Shown piece after piece: positions 9,301 through 19,546 of a DNA stretch of 64,000 nucleotides. Source of the stretch: Shewanella sp. Arc9-LZ (GTDB lineage Bacteria > Pseudomonadota > Gammaproteobacteria > Enterobacterales > Shewanellaceae); the NCBI RefSeq assembly GCF_010092445.1, contig NZ_CP048031.1, positions 3,596,001 to 3,660,000 on the forward strand, written 5' to 3'. The position numbers and the translations under genes are program-made. The notes below the pieces were generated by a model. The model did no database searches. It had not been told where the DNA came from and worked only from the letters and a program-made list of their open reading frames with translations. Numbering within the stretch: position 1 is the stretch's first letter; the number at the start of each line of letters is the position of its first letter.

Positions 9301-9307
9301 TAAAAAC

Positions 9308-9336
9308 AAAAAAGCCACTCAATGAGTGGCTTTTTT
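9308..9336 (+). terminator. Terminator of the tRNA transcript
   Basis: GCCACTC (9314-9320) pairs with GAGTGGC (9324-9330), flanked by A6 and T6. It lies eight bases after the encoded CCA of tRNA-Thr. Confidence 0.9.
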
Positions 9337-9404
9337 GCATCTGCTATTTAGTCAAATCTAAACATCTTAATTCAGATATTGTATTTATTGAATTTAACTT
9401 CCCT

Positions 9405-9442
9405 AAACAAAACAGGCACTCAATTGAGTGCCTGTTTTGTTT
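9405..9442. terminator. 38-bp perfect palindrome, SapC terminator
   Basis: Two 19-base arms are exactly complementary with no spacer, centred on AATT at 9422-9425. A-rich and T-rich ends make it a possible bidirectional terminator. It lies 16 bases after the minus-strand stop at 9458. Confidence 0.85.
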
Positions 9443-9457
9443 GGGGAAGCCCGAAGA

Positions 9458-10159
9458 CTATCTACCGAGTACTTCAACACGGGCTAAACGATTAACTTGG
9501 TTTAAAGAACCCAAATGACCATAAATTGGGCCTAGTAGACCGCGCTTTTTAAGCTCGATAAACTCTTCGTCGCTTAGTGCATTTAATTTAGCTTCATCAA
9601 TAAGGTATAAACCATTGATATTACGCTTCTCACCCGCTACATCAACAGTGAGAGTCTGATTAATCAACAGCCCTTTTTCATCTAGAAACCCTAAAATACC
9701 GCGAGTAGCTTGATCTTGTTCATAGTGGCTAATCAAAGCTTGCTTACGCGCTTCTAAAAATGGAGTTTCTTTACCATCTTCAAATAATGCTTGGCCGTCT
9801 GTTTTAGTCACTTCTTTGGCATCTTCGCGTATACCAATCCATACTTTATCTTTAACGTCTGGATTAACCACTAAACCAAGGGGATAGTCACGAACAACAG
9901 CTGGAATATACAAACCTTGCCACTTACCATCTTTCACACTTAGATTTTGACCTGGTTTTAGGCCTAACATCGCAACTGATTGAAATTCGTTAGTGTCACT
10001 GTTTTTAACAAATACGATTGGATACTCAGTGGCAGCACGGTTAATTTCATGCAAGGTAACCGGCACAATGTGCTGCTCCGCCACGTGAGAAAAATCACTT
10101 GGAGTCAGTTTTAAATCACCATGCTTGGTTTGTTCTAATAATGTAATCTGGTTAGGCAT
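9458..10159 (-). CDS. SapC-family protein
   Basis: A 233-residue cytoplasmic protein matching the SapC family, named after a Campylobacter surface-array gene but present in many marine gammaproteobacteria without a proven role. Family traits are the N-terminal 'LTPSDFSHVAEQHIVPVTLHE', the central FQSVAMLGLKPGQN and IPAVVRDYPL, and the RGILGFLDEKGLL stretch. There is no signal peptide or membrane helix. The start is ATG 10159, with AAGGAG five bases ahead; a frame to 10177 has no ribosome site. It is followed by a perfect palindromic terminator and appears monocistronic. Confidence 0.85.
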   Translation of the reverse strand: MPNQITLLEQTKHGDLKLTPSDFSHVAEQHIVPVTLHEINRAATEYPIVFVKNSDTNEFQSVAMLGLKPGQNLSVKDGKWQGLYIPAVVRDYPLGLVVNPDVKDKVWIGIREDAKEVTKTDGQALFEDGKETPFLEARKQALISHYEQDQATRGILGFLDEKGLLINQTLTVDVAGEKRNINGLYLIDEAKLNALSDEEFIELKKRGLLGPIYGHLGSLNQVNRLARVEVLGR

Positions 10160-10399
10160 CTTGGCTCCTTGAAGCACTGATTATCTTTTATGGTATAAGT
10201 ACAACATCATTGTCATACGTTGTGTTAACAAATAATTAATAACTGAAACTACCAAGTTAAATCTTAAATTCAAGTAGATTTAAGTTAAATTGCGTCAATA
10301 AACGTCAAATGGCCAATTCTTGTGCAAAATAGGCTTTGTGTTTAACAAAGCTTATTCGTTTATATTGATAGTAGCTCAACTCTCTATGTGATTACTCGC

Positions 10400-11686
10400 C
10401 TAGTGTAACTTGAGCTTAGGGCGTTGCCAGCGCAGTAGCTTTTGGGCAATACGATATACAGAAGCTGAGAACCAGCCATACAAGCTGGCTAAATGACGCT
10501 GATACAGAGAGATGTACATCAAACGAGCAATGTGTCCTTCAACAAAAAAATCTCCTGAGCGGAGGCTTCCCATTAAGTTCCCAACCGCCGAAAAACGACT
10601 CAGTGATACTAGTGATCCATAGTCTTTATAAACGAAAGGCTTTTCTGGCTGCTGTTTCATCTTCAAACAAATATTGGCATAGAGACGATCTGCCATTTGA
10701 GCCGCTGCTTGGGCTCTTGGTGGTACCGGCTTACCTGATGGTAAGATTAATTGAGCACAGTCGCCTAAAGCATAAATATCATCAATGCCTTTTACACGCA
10801 TGCAATCATCTACATCAATTTGATTACGTGGAGTGACGGGAAGTTGAGTGAAATTTTCAAATACTTTGGGACCTTTAACACCTGCCGCCCACACTTTGAT
10901 ATTGGCTTTTATCGTCTCCCCTGTCGCAGTAACAAAGCCTTCTTTGGTTACTTCTTTAACCTGCACACCTAAATGCAATTTAACCCCTAATTTTGACAGT
11001 ACAGTTTGCGCTCTGGTACTGACTTGCTCTGGCAATTGAGGGAGTATTTTTGGGGATGCTTCTATTAAATTTATATCTAAATGATCTTTAGAGATGTTTT
11101 GATAACCGTACTCTCTTACTGATTCAATAACATGATGGAGCTCAGCGGCAAGCTCGACACCTGTAGCACCCGCACCAACAATGCCGATACCTAATTGATC
11201 TTGGGTTTCATTAAGCTGTAACAGTGCATCCATCAGCTTATGATGAAACAGATTAGCACTGTCTAGACTGTCTAAAAAAATACAGTGTTTTTCGGCTCCT
11301 GGTGTATTAAAGCTATTTGATACGCCCCCTAAGGCTAGAACAAGAGTATCGTATTCAATATTACGCGCGGCAATGATCATCTCGCCTTCATCGTTATACA
11401 CAGGAGCAAGTTGAATTTTCTTAGTCGTCGGATCGCATTGCTCAATGGCACCTCGAATATAACGGTAACCATTCTTTAATCCGTGATCTCGATATTGTAG
11501 GCCTTCGATTGATTGATCAATTACACCAACAGCGACTTCATGTAATTTAGGTTTCCATATGTGGACGGTATTTTTATCAATCAAACTAATGTCGATTAAC
11601 GGATTTTTACCAAATTTCCGGCCCAATTTTGAAGCCAATGCTAGCCCTGCAGCCCCACCACCCACGATAACAATTCGTTGCACCAT
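10400..11686 (-). CDS. ndh: Type II NADH dehydrogenase (NDH-2)
   Basis: A 428-residue FAD flavoprotein passing electrons from NADH to quinone without pumping protons, peripheral on the inner face of the membrane. Two Rossmann signatures are visible: IVIVGGGAAGLALAS at residues 5-19 for FAD and GIVGAGATGVELAAE near 168 for NADH. YALGDCAQL near 305 is the C-terminal FAD contact, and PPRAQAAAQMA follows. The hydrophobic/basic C-terminus probably anchors it. ATG 11686 follows CGAGGT. Length is close to E. coli Ndh (434). Whether NADPH is also used is not decided. Confidence 0.92.
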   Translation of the reverse strand: MVQRIVIVGGGAAGLALASKLGRKFGKNPLIDISLIDKNTVHIWKPKLHEVAVGVIDQSIEGLQYRDHGLKNGYRYIRGAIEQCDPTTKKIQLAPVYNDEGEMIIAARNIEYDTLVLALGGVSNSFNTPGAEKHCIFLDSLDSANLFHHKLMDALLQLNETQDQLGIGIVGAGATGVELAAELHHVIESVREYGYQNISKDHLDINLIEASPKILPQLPEQVSTRAQTVLSKLGVKLHLGVQVKEVTKEGFVTATGETIKANIKVWAAGVKGPKVFENFTQLPVTPRNQIDVDDCMRVKGIDDIYALGDCAQLILPSGKPVPPRAQAAAQMADRLYANICLKMKQQPEKPFVYKDYGSLVSLSRFSAVGNLMGSLRSGDFFVEGHIARLMYISLYQRHLASLYGWFSASVYRIAQKLLRWQRPKLKLH

Positions 11687-11743
11687 ACACTACCTCGGAA
11701 TTACCTTATACCAACAACATAATCACACAATATTTACAGTTAT

Positions 11744-11764
11744 AAAAAAAGGCCCTTATGGGCC

Positions 11765-11766
<2 letters not shown>
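11744..11766 (-). terminator. glnB terminator overlapping its stop codon
   Basis: AAGGCCC (11749-11755) pairs with GGGCCTT (11760-11766) and is followed on the minus strand by T7. The right arm overlaps the glnB stop codon at 11765-11767. Confidence 0.85.
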
Positions 11767-12522
<756 letters not shown>

Positions 12523-13044
12523 ATGACAAATTTTAACCGAGTTAAAGGCTTTGGTCTTATTGAAGTTATCGTGACGACACTCGTTGTAATGTTAATGTCA
12601 CTTATTGCAATTCCATCATTCAAATCAGTTAATGAGCAAGTCAGAGTAAAAAGCAATATCATAACAATTCAGCAATCATTGCAGTTTGCTCGTAATATGG
12701 CGATCAATTACGGAAGAAGAGTGACGGTTTGTAATCTCGAAGATAACAATTGCACCAAGCAATGGCATAAAGGATTTACAGTTTTCCTTGATGGTTCACA
12801 AAAAAATGAATTATCTGTAGATGATATAATTTTACTTCAAGTACCTTCTTTTAATGAGAATGACTTTGTTTATTACAATAGAACATCAGTAAGATTCCAA
12901 CCTGATGGTCTCGCGTCAGGAACCAACGGCACTTTTAGGTACTGCCCTAATTCAATTGATAGCCCTTACTCGAAAGCAGTAATAATTAATCAATCTGGCA
13001 GAGTACGCTTTTCAAAGAAAAAGGTAACATGTAAAAAAAGGTAA
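12523..13044 (+). CDS. GspH/FimT-family minor pseudopilin with GRxR motif
   Basis: A 173-residue type IV pilin-like protein. The prepilin peptidase site is G10/FGLIEV, with Glu at mature position 5, followed by a hydrophobic helix to about residue 30. The globular domain has four Cys (CNLEDNNC, RYCPNS, VTCKKR). The C-terminus is strongly basic and carries Gly159-Arg-Val-Arg162. In Legionella and related bacteria a C-terminal GRxR motif in FimT binds DNA during natural transformation, so this copy may be the DNA-uptake FimT (inference). AAGGA precedes ATG 12523. It is followed by a 500-base gap and a second family member. Confidence 0.88.
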   Translation: MTNFNRVKGFGLIEVIVTTLVVMLMSLIAIPSFKSVNEQVRVKSNIITIQQSLQFARNMAINYGRRVTVCNLEDNNCTKQWHKGFTVFLDGSQKNELSVDDIILLQVPSFNENDFVYYNRTSVRFQPDGLASGTNGTFRYCPNSIDSPYSKAVIINQSGRVRFSKKKVTCKKR

Positions 13045-13542
13045 CGTCTTATTTACCTAATTGTAGACGAATAAATCCGCACTAGTGGAACCAATACCAT
13101 AATAGCCCTTCTATAAAAAATATATTGTCAAATGACTTTATACAGACCTTTTCATCGCTTATTATTAATAATAATTTATGCTCTACTATTTTTGTCCGTT
13201 GCTTATCCGGTATGAAAAGTTGATATTTTCCTGAACGTTTTCTGTGAATAACTGTCAGAAAACAGTCTTCACGCGTGGTTCCTCAGAGCAAGCGTTGTAG
13301 CATGTCATAAACAAAAATATATGATTAGACACGACTGTGGAGTAAAGTCATATTGGCTATGGCTATTTGATGCTTTACTGATCTATGCCATCTTTATTTT
13401 CAAGAACAAACGATGAATGTTGAAAGTGAATTGGTTTAGGCTGAAAACAATTAAACAACAAAAAACATGGTATTATTTAACTAAAACATCGGAAAATCAG
13501 GCTTATTCCACTAATAATGACTATGTGCAACAAGGATGAATC
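13045..13542. other. Intergenic gap between two FimT-type genes
   Basis: These 498 bases hold no long frame. A 31-codon frame (13321-13416) encodes a hydrophobic stretch ending FKNKR but has no ribosome site, so I do not call it. No terminator is visible after the first FimT-type gene. The gap may carry the second gene's promoter or a decayed gene. Confidence 0.45.
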
Positions 13543-14055
13543 ATGAGAAGAACTAGCGGATTTACTCTTATTGAGTTGATGGTAACGGTAGCCGTTTCGG
13601 CAATTTTGTTGGCTGTCGCTGCGCCTTCGTTTACTTCGTTATACAATAATACCCGCGCGGCTTCTGCAATCGGAAATATCGAAAGTTCTATGGCATTCGC
13701 AAGAAGCCAAGCTGTTAATTTTGGTAGAAAAGTATCTGTTTGTCCAGGAAATGGGAGTAGTTGTTCGGGGAGTTGGAATAATGGCTACATTATTTTCATT
13801 GATGATAATGGAGATAAAACTGCCGACAATGGAACTGAAGTGTTAAAGAGGATACAAGGTTTTAACTCTAAAGATTTTATTAAAGCATCGTCTACACTAA
13901 TAACGTTTGGTATGGATGGAATGCTAAGTAGCACAAGCTCAATAAGTATTCACTATTGTCCGTCTAAGAAAAATAGTGAATACTCTAAAGGCATTAGCAT
14001 CAGCCCATCGGGGAAAATAGCAGCCATCAACACTGATGTAAATTGCAATTCATAG
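13543..14055 (+). CDS. GspH/FimT-family minor pilin (FimU-like)
   Basis: A 170-residue prepilin-like protein with leader peptidase site G6/FTLIEL (Glu5 present), hydrophobic helix to about residue 28 and four Cys (CPGNGSSC, HYCPSK, VNCNS) at spacing matching the gene at 12523. At the position of the GRxR motif it has Gly157-Lys-Ile-Ala, so the basic DNA-contact residues are missing. That suggests a structural FimU-type subunit of the pilus tip rather than a DNA receptor (inference). AAGGA lies six bases before ATG 13543. It converges on pilE with a 19-base gap. Confidence 0.87.
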   Translation: MRRTSGFTLIELMVTVAVSAILLAVAAPSFTSLYNNTRAASAIGNIESSMAFARSQAVNFGRKVSVCPGNGSSCSGSWNNGYIIFIDDNGDKTADNGTEVLKRIQGFNSKDFIKASSTLITFGMDGMLSSTSSISIHYCPSKKNSEYSKGISISPSGKIAAINTDVNCNS

Positions 14056-14074
14056 CGGTAAAAAACAACTAACT

Positions 14075-14491
14075 TTACCAGCAGTCACTTGGTGTTTTCA
14101 CCCCATCTGAAGTTATCTCTATTGATGCACACTCTGTATCTCGAGTAGCTTGGACACCAATAGCTTTAGCCTCTATAGTATATCTATTAGCATTAGCTAC
14201 AGTTGCATCTATTTTATAAAATCCATTCTCGACAACAAAATTACCATCACCATCAACAGAAAAACCAAGTTTTTTCATATTTTTAGTGAACGTTTTATGA
14301 TCTAAATAATATTGTTCTTGCCTGTTGGCCACATTCATCAAACCAGCTAGCGCATCAGCCCTAGCTCCCTTCGCAACAAATTTAGTATACGAGGGATATG
14401 CAATAGAAGCTAAAATCCCTACAATGACGACGGTAATCATTACCTCTATTAAGGTAAAACCAGAGTATGCTTTAGTGATTGTTACTTTCAT
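14075..14491 (-). CDS. pilE: Type IV pilin PilE
   Basis: A 138-residue type IV pilin-like protein. The leader peptidase site is G11/FTLIEVMITVV (Glu5 present), followed by the N-terminal helix, and a C-terminal Cys pair (DTECASI and PSDCW) closes the D-region. It is short, as expected for the PilE minor pilin of the Pseudomonas-type fimU-pilVWXY1-pilE cluster. It starts three bases after the pilY1 stop, the last gene of that operon, and its end lies 19 bases from the convergent FimU-like gene. Confidence 0.9.
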   Translation of the reverse strand: MKVTITKAYSGFTLIEVMITVVIVGILASIAYPSYTKFVAKGARADALAGLMNVANRQEQYYLDHKTFTKNMKKLGFSVDGDGNFVVENGFYKIDATVANANRYTIEAKAIGVQATRDTECASIEITSDGVKTPSDCW

Positions 14492-14493
14492 TT

Positions 14494-17400
14494 TTAATTC
14501 TCTTTCATATGATAATAGATCTGATTAACGCCTAAGCCACCACCGACACATTTGTTATCGCCAGCAGCACAGCCATCATCACCCAAAAGATCTTTTTTGA
14601 TCATATCATTTGCGGCATCGCCAATTCCGATTAAATACATATAGCTACTATCATCACCATTTTTAGGAATTACTAAGGTTGGAGTATCAGGAACCTGTTC
14701 GCTCATTTTAAAATAGTCTTGTGAGTTGCTGTAAACTTTCCCTCCTTTATGGAGATCTCGGCCGCGAAGACGTCCTTCACCTGGAACTAAACATGCATTT
14801 TCAGTTGCTCCGGTCTGAGGCACATAGGATGTAAAAAATACTTTTCCCTGCACAATTGTTGCGGCGGATAAAGATTTTTCACCAGCATCTGCGAAACGAT
14901 AATACCAACCTCGCTTTAGGCCAAATGTGATTAATGCTGTTTCTTCGGTTGGGGACTCCGTAGTTACATCATATAAATCTGAAATAGTTAATGTATCTGG
15001 AACAGTATTCCCAGCAGCAGAGCTATAAGATTTAGAAATAATATTCCTATCTTGGAATACAAAAAACTTATCATTTCTACTTTTATTCAAAGGATTCGCT
15101 CTATGTCCACTCCCTACAACAACTGCATCGTAAGGGATGCTTTGGTATTGTTTTGAAGTGACACTATTATTGTTTATATCTGTATAAGTATGTTCAGCTA
15201 CATTACTAAAAGCTGTTTGAGCTATTACTGGCTCAGAATAGAAACGAATATCAGATGCAAGATCCCCTCCTCCCATGCTCGCAAAATGATACGCACTCCA
15301 TGGGTTTTGGGTGTCTGTCGGTAACCCCGGTAAATCTAAACGCCACACATTAGCACCAGTATCTGTTGCGTAAATGCGATCGGTTAATTGATCATTGTTA
15401 CTATCTAATACTGCCACTTTGCTCGGAATACTATCAACAATGCCAGGCATAGATGTATCAGCTCCCGAACCGCCAAAGCTATGCAGTTTAGCTCCTGTTG
15501 CAGCATCCAAGATATAAATACCAGCACCTGTTGTGTCATTAGTACCAACACTGGCACCATCTTTTGTATTGGGGTTATATCCCGCACCCACAACTAGAAC
15601 AGGTTTTGCCTTACCTTTAGAATCTTTCCAACCTGATATCTTCGTCACTACTGGCTCAGACCAAGACTGCCCTAATAACGAATAGTCACTGTTATTCTTA
15701 ATCCACAGTAACGTTGGGGCTGCATCTTTATCTGTTACATCTAAGGCATAATATGAACTGCCTCCTCTTCGCATCCCCATAAATACCCAAGCTTTATTGA
15801 TTTTACCATCTGCATCATATTCAAAATAAGGAACTGGAGAACCATCCATACCATAAACAGAATGAACACCTGTTTTAGGATTATCTCTTAAGCTTTTAAT
15901 ATTAGGTAATAATTCATGAGGAATAAAAGCCCATGATTCAGATACAGCACTGACACTTTCACCATTAACCTCTGACTCAGTGTCTTTAAACATATGAACA
16001 AAGCCATGGTTGGTTCCCATAATAATTCTTATATCAGGTGAAGCGGTTGTGCCATAATTTATGACCAGAGGTCTTGAATGAAGCGGGTCACCTAATATAT
16101 CTTGTCTAAGATAGGGGGCTGTATCTAAATCATATTTTTCATTATCGACGTTCTGCCCCTTAGCCCAATTTAAAGTGCTTTCTATACTATCTTTATCGAC
16201 ATTTAAAAATGTTGCTAACTGTTGCTCTGTTAAACTGCCTTTAATTTGAGCATTAGTCTTAGTCAATGCTACAAGTTGACCTGAATTACCCGTGTTTGTA
16301 AGAACATTTCTTGTCGCTAATCCTGCAGAGTTTCGATAATTAGATCGTAATGCGGCAGCAACGCCACCGTCATTAACATCGTAACCTTCATAACTTGCGT
16401 TGGCGCAATCTGAGTCAGTTACCCACAAAGAGCATGCATCTTTAGCGATTCGACCATCGCTAGAGAAGGCTTTTACATCACGTTTATCTAAAATATCACC
16501 TGTTGAACTCACTTTAAATTTTTTAAGATTACCGGTCCACCTAGGACCTTCACCAGGTAAAAACATAGCAAAATAGGCAGAGTTACCAGTTTGAGTTTTA
16601 TCAAGAACGACAGACGGCGAAGAAAAACTTGAGCTATCCAAGCTAATTGCTTCTATGGCGCTAATCAATGAAGCTTGTAACCCTGTGGTATCGGTCGCGT
16701 AGTATGCTTTCCCTTGACCTTGAGTTGCAGTTGCATTCAATAATGTTGTTGCGTTATTGACTCCCTCACTAAAACCAATGGTATATGTTTTAACTGTTTG
16801 TACACCAGGAGCATATGGATTAACGTCATTATTAGCTAACCAATTCGCGACTGAAGGTAATAAACTATAATGTTTATCGTAATTATAAGCTGTAACGTAC
16901 TGGGATCCAGGAACATTTTCGTCATTTGTATTAGATGGTAAGCCTAACAAAGTTTTTATATTGCCATTTTCATGGGTATCATACTGTGGAGCACCATCTG
17001 TAATTAAAATAATAGATGCATTAGAGCCACATTCTTTGCCTATAAATGGACTTTTATAGGTTCCAGAAGGAGACTCTGCATTGGTGTCATAACTAGGATT
17101 AGTTGAAGAACCACTAGTTTTGTGGCCATTGACTACACTTTTTGCATGTAAATACTGAGCCGCTTCATATAACGTTTCACACAACGGTGTAGAGTTATTC
17201 TGAATTGAATTAGTATTGTTTACAGTATTAAGTAAACTATTTTTATTAGTTATATTCCCTGTTTTGATACTCGAAATAACACGACCACCATGTCGATCAT
17301 AACCGTTTGAATTTACATTAAAAATCATCAAACCTAAATCAACACCCGGTGTATTCACGATAACTTCACTCAGCACTCGTTTAGCGACAGCCATACGGGT

Positions 17401-18036
17401 AGTCCAGCTATTTGAAGGCCTATTATGGTACCAATTAATATAATTTTCGGTAAATAAAGTAATAGGTTGTCCTAAACCAAAATCAGTTAATCTAGCATTA
17501 CTTAAAGCATTTGAATCATTGCTATAAGCACTACTTAAACCATCAACAGGATAACCATTACTTTTACCACTGGCATTTTTATTATCAGATACGGCTATGT
17601 CCTCATAACAATCAACAGCAGAAATCCCGCTACCATCAGAGATTGGTAACGCTATCCATTTCCCATCTTGGTATTGTCTAAAATAACCAGTATAGATGCC
17701 GAAAGACTTGATAATACTTAACGACGAATTACAATTATTTTTGCTATATGTAAAGTAGTTCTGGCTTCCTGAGATCGGAACTTCATCGACACTTGTGGAA
17801 TAATATAATTTGGTGCTAGTAGAAGGTGTAGGTTGGGTAAGAAATGGAGGGGAAAGCATATCGCCGCCATTTTTGTCCATACTACCTGAAGTATCTAAAA
17901 TAATAAGAATCTGTGGATTATCATCACTACGCACAGATGACTCTAAAACATATAATTCGGTATCATCTGCAACGGCATTAGCTACAAAGCCCAATACAGA
18001 AAATAACATAATAAAAATCGGATACTTACTGAACAT
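14494..18036 (-). CDS. pilY1: Type IV pilus tip adhesin PilY1
   Basis: A 1180-residue secreted protein. It starts at ATG 18036, which has AAGGAG seven bases ahead, one base after the pilX stop; the longer frame to 18069 has no such site. A signal peptide spans about 1-24. A von Willebrand A domain follows, with the metal-binding motif DTSGS at residues 48-52 and GCNAS/LITDGAP later. The C-terminal half is the PilY1 beta-propeller, containing an EF-hand-like calcium loop D878-x-N880-x-D882-x3-D886. PilY1 primes pilus assembly with the minor pilins, and its calcium loop controls retraction and adhesion in Pseudomonas. Confidence 0.93.
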   Translation of the reverse strand: MFSKYPIFIMLFSVLGFVANAVADDTELYVLESSVRSDDNPQILIILDTSGSMDKNGGDMLSPPFLTQPTPSTSTKLYYSTSVDEVPISGSQNYFTYSKNNCNSSLSIIKSFGIYTGYFRQYQDGKWIALPISDGSGISAVDCYEDIAVSDNKNASGKSNGYPVDGLSSAYSNDSNALSNARLTDFGLGQPITLFTENYINWYHNRPSNSWTTRMAVAKRVLSEVIVNTPGVDLGLMIFNVNSNGYDRHGGRVISSIKTGNITNKNSLLNTVNNTNSIQNNSTPLCETLYEAAQYLHAKSVVNGHKTSGSSTNPSYDTNAESPSGTYKSPFIGKECGSNASIILITDGAPQYDTHENGNIKTLLGLPSNTNDENVPGSQYVTAYNYDKHYSLLPSVANWLANNDVNPYAPGVQTVKTYTIGFSEGVNNATTLLNATATQGQGKAYYATDTTGLQASLISAIEAISLDSSSFSSPSVVLDKTQTGNSAYFAMFLPGEGPRWTGNLKKFKVSSTGDILDKRDVKAFSSDGRIAKDACSLWVTDSDCANASYEGYDVNDGGVAAALRSNYRNSAGLATRNVLTNTGNSGQLVALTKTNAQIKGSLTEQQLATFLNVDKDSIESTLNWAKGQNVDNEKYDLDTAPYLRQDILGDPLHSRPLVINYGTTASPDIRIIMGTNHGFVHMFKDTESEVNGESVSAVSESWAFIPHELLPNIKSLRDNPKTGVHSVYGMDGSPVPYFEYDADGKINKAWVFMGMRRGGSSYYALDVTDKDAAPTLLWIKNNSDYSLLGQSWSEPVVTKISGWKDSKGKAKPVLVVGAGYNPNTKDGASVGTNDTTGAGIYILDAATGAKLHSFGGSGADTSMPGIVDSIPSKVAVLDSNNDQLTDRIYATDTGANVWRLDLPGLPTDTQNPWSAYHFASMGGGDLASDIRFYSEPVIAQTAFSNVAEHTYTDINNNSVTSKQYQSIPYDAVVVGSGHRANPLNKSRNDKFFVFQDRNIISKSYSSAAGNTVPDTLTISDLYDVTTESPTEETALITFGLKRGWYYRFADAGEKSLSAATIVQGKVFFTSYVPQTGATENACLVPGEGRLRGRDLHKGGKVYSNSQDYFKMSEQVPDTPTLVIPKNGDDSSYMYLIGIGDAANDMIKKDLLGDDGCAAGDNKCVGGGLGVNQIYYHMKEN

Positions 18037-18037
18037 T

Positions 18038-18490
18038 TTAATTCTCCTTGAGCACTTCTTGCTCAACACCCATTGTCACAGACAGCTCTCCGTAACCACC
18101 TCGTCCGTAATTAACTGTGCTAGAAATTTCGACTCTTCGACAGTTAATTAAATTTGCAGCATTAGCCTTTTCAGTTCTTTGACAACTTACATTGATACCT
18201 GGATTATCTAGAGGCATAAGCGTAATATCTTGGCTACCGCTCAATTCCGCCACAGTTCTCTTTGGATCAGTAGTGGTACTAAATTGATACACCACACTTT
18301 TTGAAATAACAGTATTGAGTCCACCCAGAGCAAGCGATGTAGCAGCTAACCTATCACTACCAGCACCAGACATTCTTAAGGACTGTGTAGAACTAACCGC
18401 CAAAGCAACACCGATTATCGTCATTAATACTAAAACGATTAGAGAAAAAAACAGCACTATTCCTTGTTGATATTTATACGTCTTGATCAT
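18038..18490 (-). CDS. pilX: Minor pilin assembly protein PilX
   Basis: A 150-residue prepilin-like protein. The frame begins at GTG 18496, but ATG 18490 has AGG at better spacing. The N-terminus QQGIVLFFSLIVLVLMTIIG is the PilX type: leader peptidase Gly, then a hydrophobic helix lacking Glu at mature position 5, as in GspK-like tip subunits. Two Cys (NVSCQRT, LINCRR) lie in the globular part. It sits between pilW and pilY1 in the usual order, and its stop is one base before the pilY1 start. Confidence 0.88.
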   Translation of the reverse strand: MIKTYKYQQGIVLFFSLIVLVLMTIIGVALAVSSTQSLRMSGAGSDRLAATSLALGGLNTVISKSVVYQFSTTTDPKRTVAELSGSQDITLMPLDNPGINVSCQRTEKANAANLINCRRVEISSTVNYGRGGYGELSVTMGVEQEVLKEN

Positions 18491-18523
18491 TTTCACACCT
18501 AAATTTGGTTTGACAACCTTACA

Positions 18524-19546
18524 TTAATTTCTAATCAATACAGGATTCTCTAACACCACCGTTGTGGACAGCACCTTTCGTCGATAATGTTTATAATCAG
18601 TGTCGTTACTCTTATTTGGATTGACCGAACCCGATATTTCTTTATCACCTAATGTGTAGGTCACATCATTTTCATAACTACGATCAATCTGAATAGATCG
18701 AACCAATACGTACATTCTTAAAGCAACTAGACGTTGAAAACCTTGATTGTCCCACATAAAAGTTGACACATTTTTCGCGGGTATAAAGGTATCTGGTGTC
18801 GAGTCGCCATCATTATCAAAACCATATAAAAAGTGGATATTCTCTATACCCTCAACAAGTTGCTCTTCGTTTGACATGCCACCTGAAATATTAAGACTAC
18901 GGCGTTTTAATACAGGGATACCTGAATCAGTTTCCACAAAATAGACTCTATGTTGATATTTCCACATACGACTATTTAATTTTACTGGCGGTGTAGCTAC
19001 ACTGCCATTAAAGAATTCAATTTCGTTAGCAGTAACTGAAGCATAATAACTGTTAGCATCTAACTGAGCGGCTAACACGGAAGGTCCAACAAGCCTCTTC
19101 ACTTGTATAATGTCCGTTTTGCTGTCTGGAGTGAGAGGCGCACCACACACCATAGTTAACGCATTAGTATATTCATTTCCCCATAGCCTTCGAAAATGAG
19201 CAGGGACATTTTGAGGAAAAGTTGCATTATTAACCCCCTCACCAACACAGTCCGATGTTAAAACTGTCGCTGAGTTACTAGAATTAACATTCACAATAAG
19301 TTCTGTGCCAGTTATATCAGCAAAAAATCCCAGCTGGCTGATATCTCTTTCCATAATAGCCAGAGCTATACGCCCATTCTCTTGTAGCTGATTGAATTGA
19401 CCGGTAGTTGTCACATTGCTTGACGACATATTAAACATAGTGAAGATACCCGCGGTTAAAAATAACCCAACAAGCATGGCTATCATTAATTCAACTAAAG
19501 ACATTCCACGATGCTTTATAGAAATGTGATTCATCATATGTCTCAT
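18524..19546 (-). CDS. pilW: Minor pilin PilW
   Basis: A 340-residue prepilin-like protein with leader peptidase site G/MSLVELMIAML, about 14 residues in, and a large globular domain of typical PilW length. PilW forms part of the initiation complex at the pilus tip with PilV, PilX, FimU and PilE. Its ATG overlaps the last base of the pilV stop (TAATG), which indicates translational coupling; a nearby double ATG (19537-19532) is an alternative start. Confidence 0.9.
   Translation of the reverse strand: MRHMMNHISIKHRGMSLVELMIAMLVGLFLTAGIFTMFNMSSSNVTTTGQFNQLQENGRIALAIMERDISQLGFFADITGTELIVNVNSSNSATVLTSDCVGEGVNNATFPQNVPAHFRRLWGNEYTNALTMVCGAPLTPDSKTDIIQVKRLVGPSVLAAQLDANSYYASVTANEIEFFNGSVATPPVKLNSRMWKYQHRVYFVETDSGIPVLKRRSLNISGGMSNEEQLVEGIENIHFLYGFDNDGDSTPDTFIPAKNVSTFMWDNQGFQRLVALRMYVLVRSIQIDRSYENDVTYTLGDKEISGSVNPNKSNDTDYKHYRRKVLSTTVVLENPVLIRN

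Noticed and set aside
13321..13416. 31-codon hydrophobic frame between the FimT-type genes
   Set aside because: No ribosome site, no conservation evidence; length is within chance expectation.
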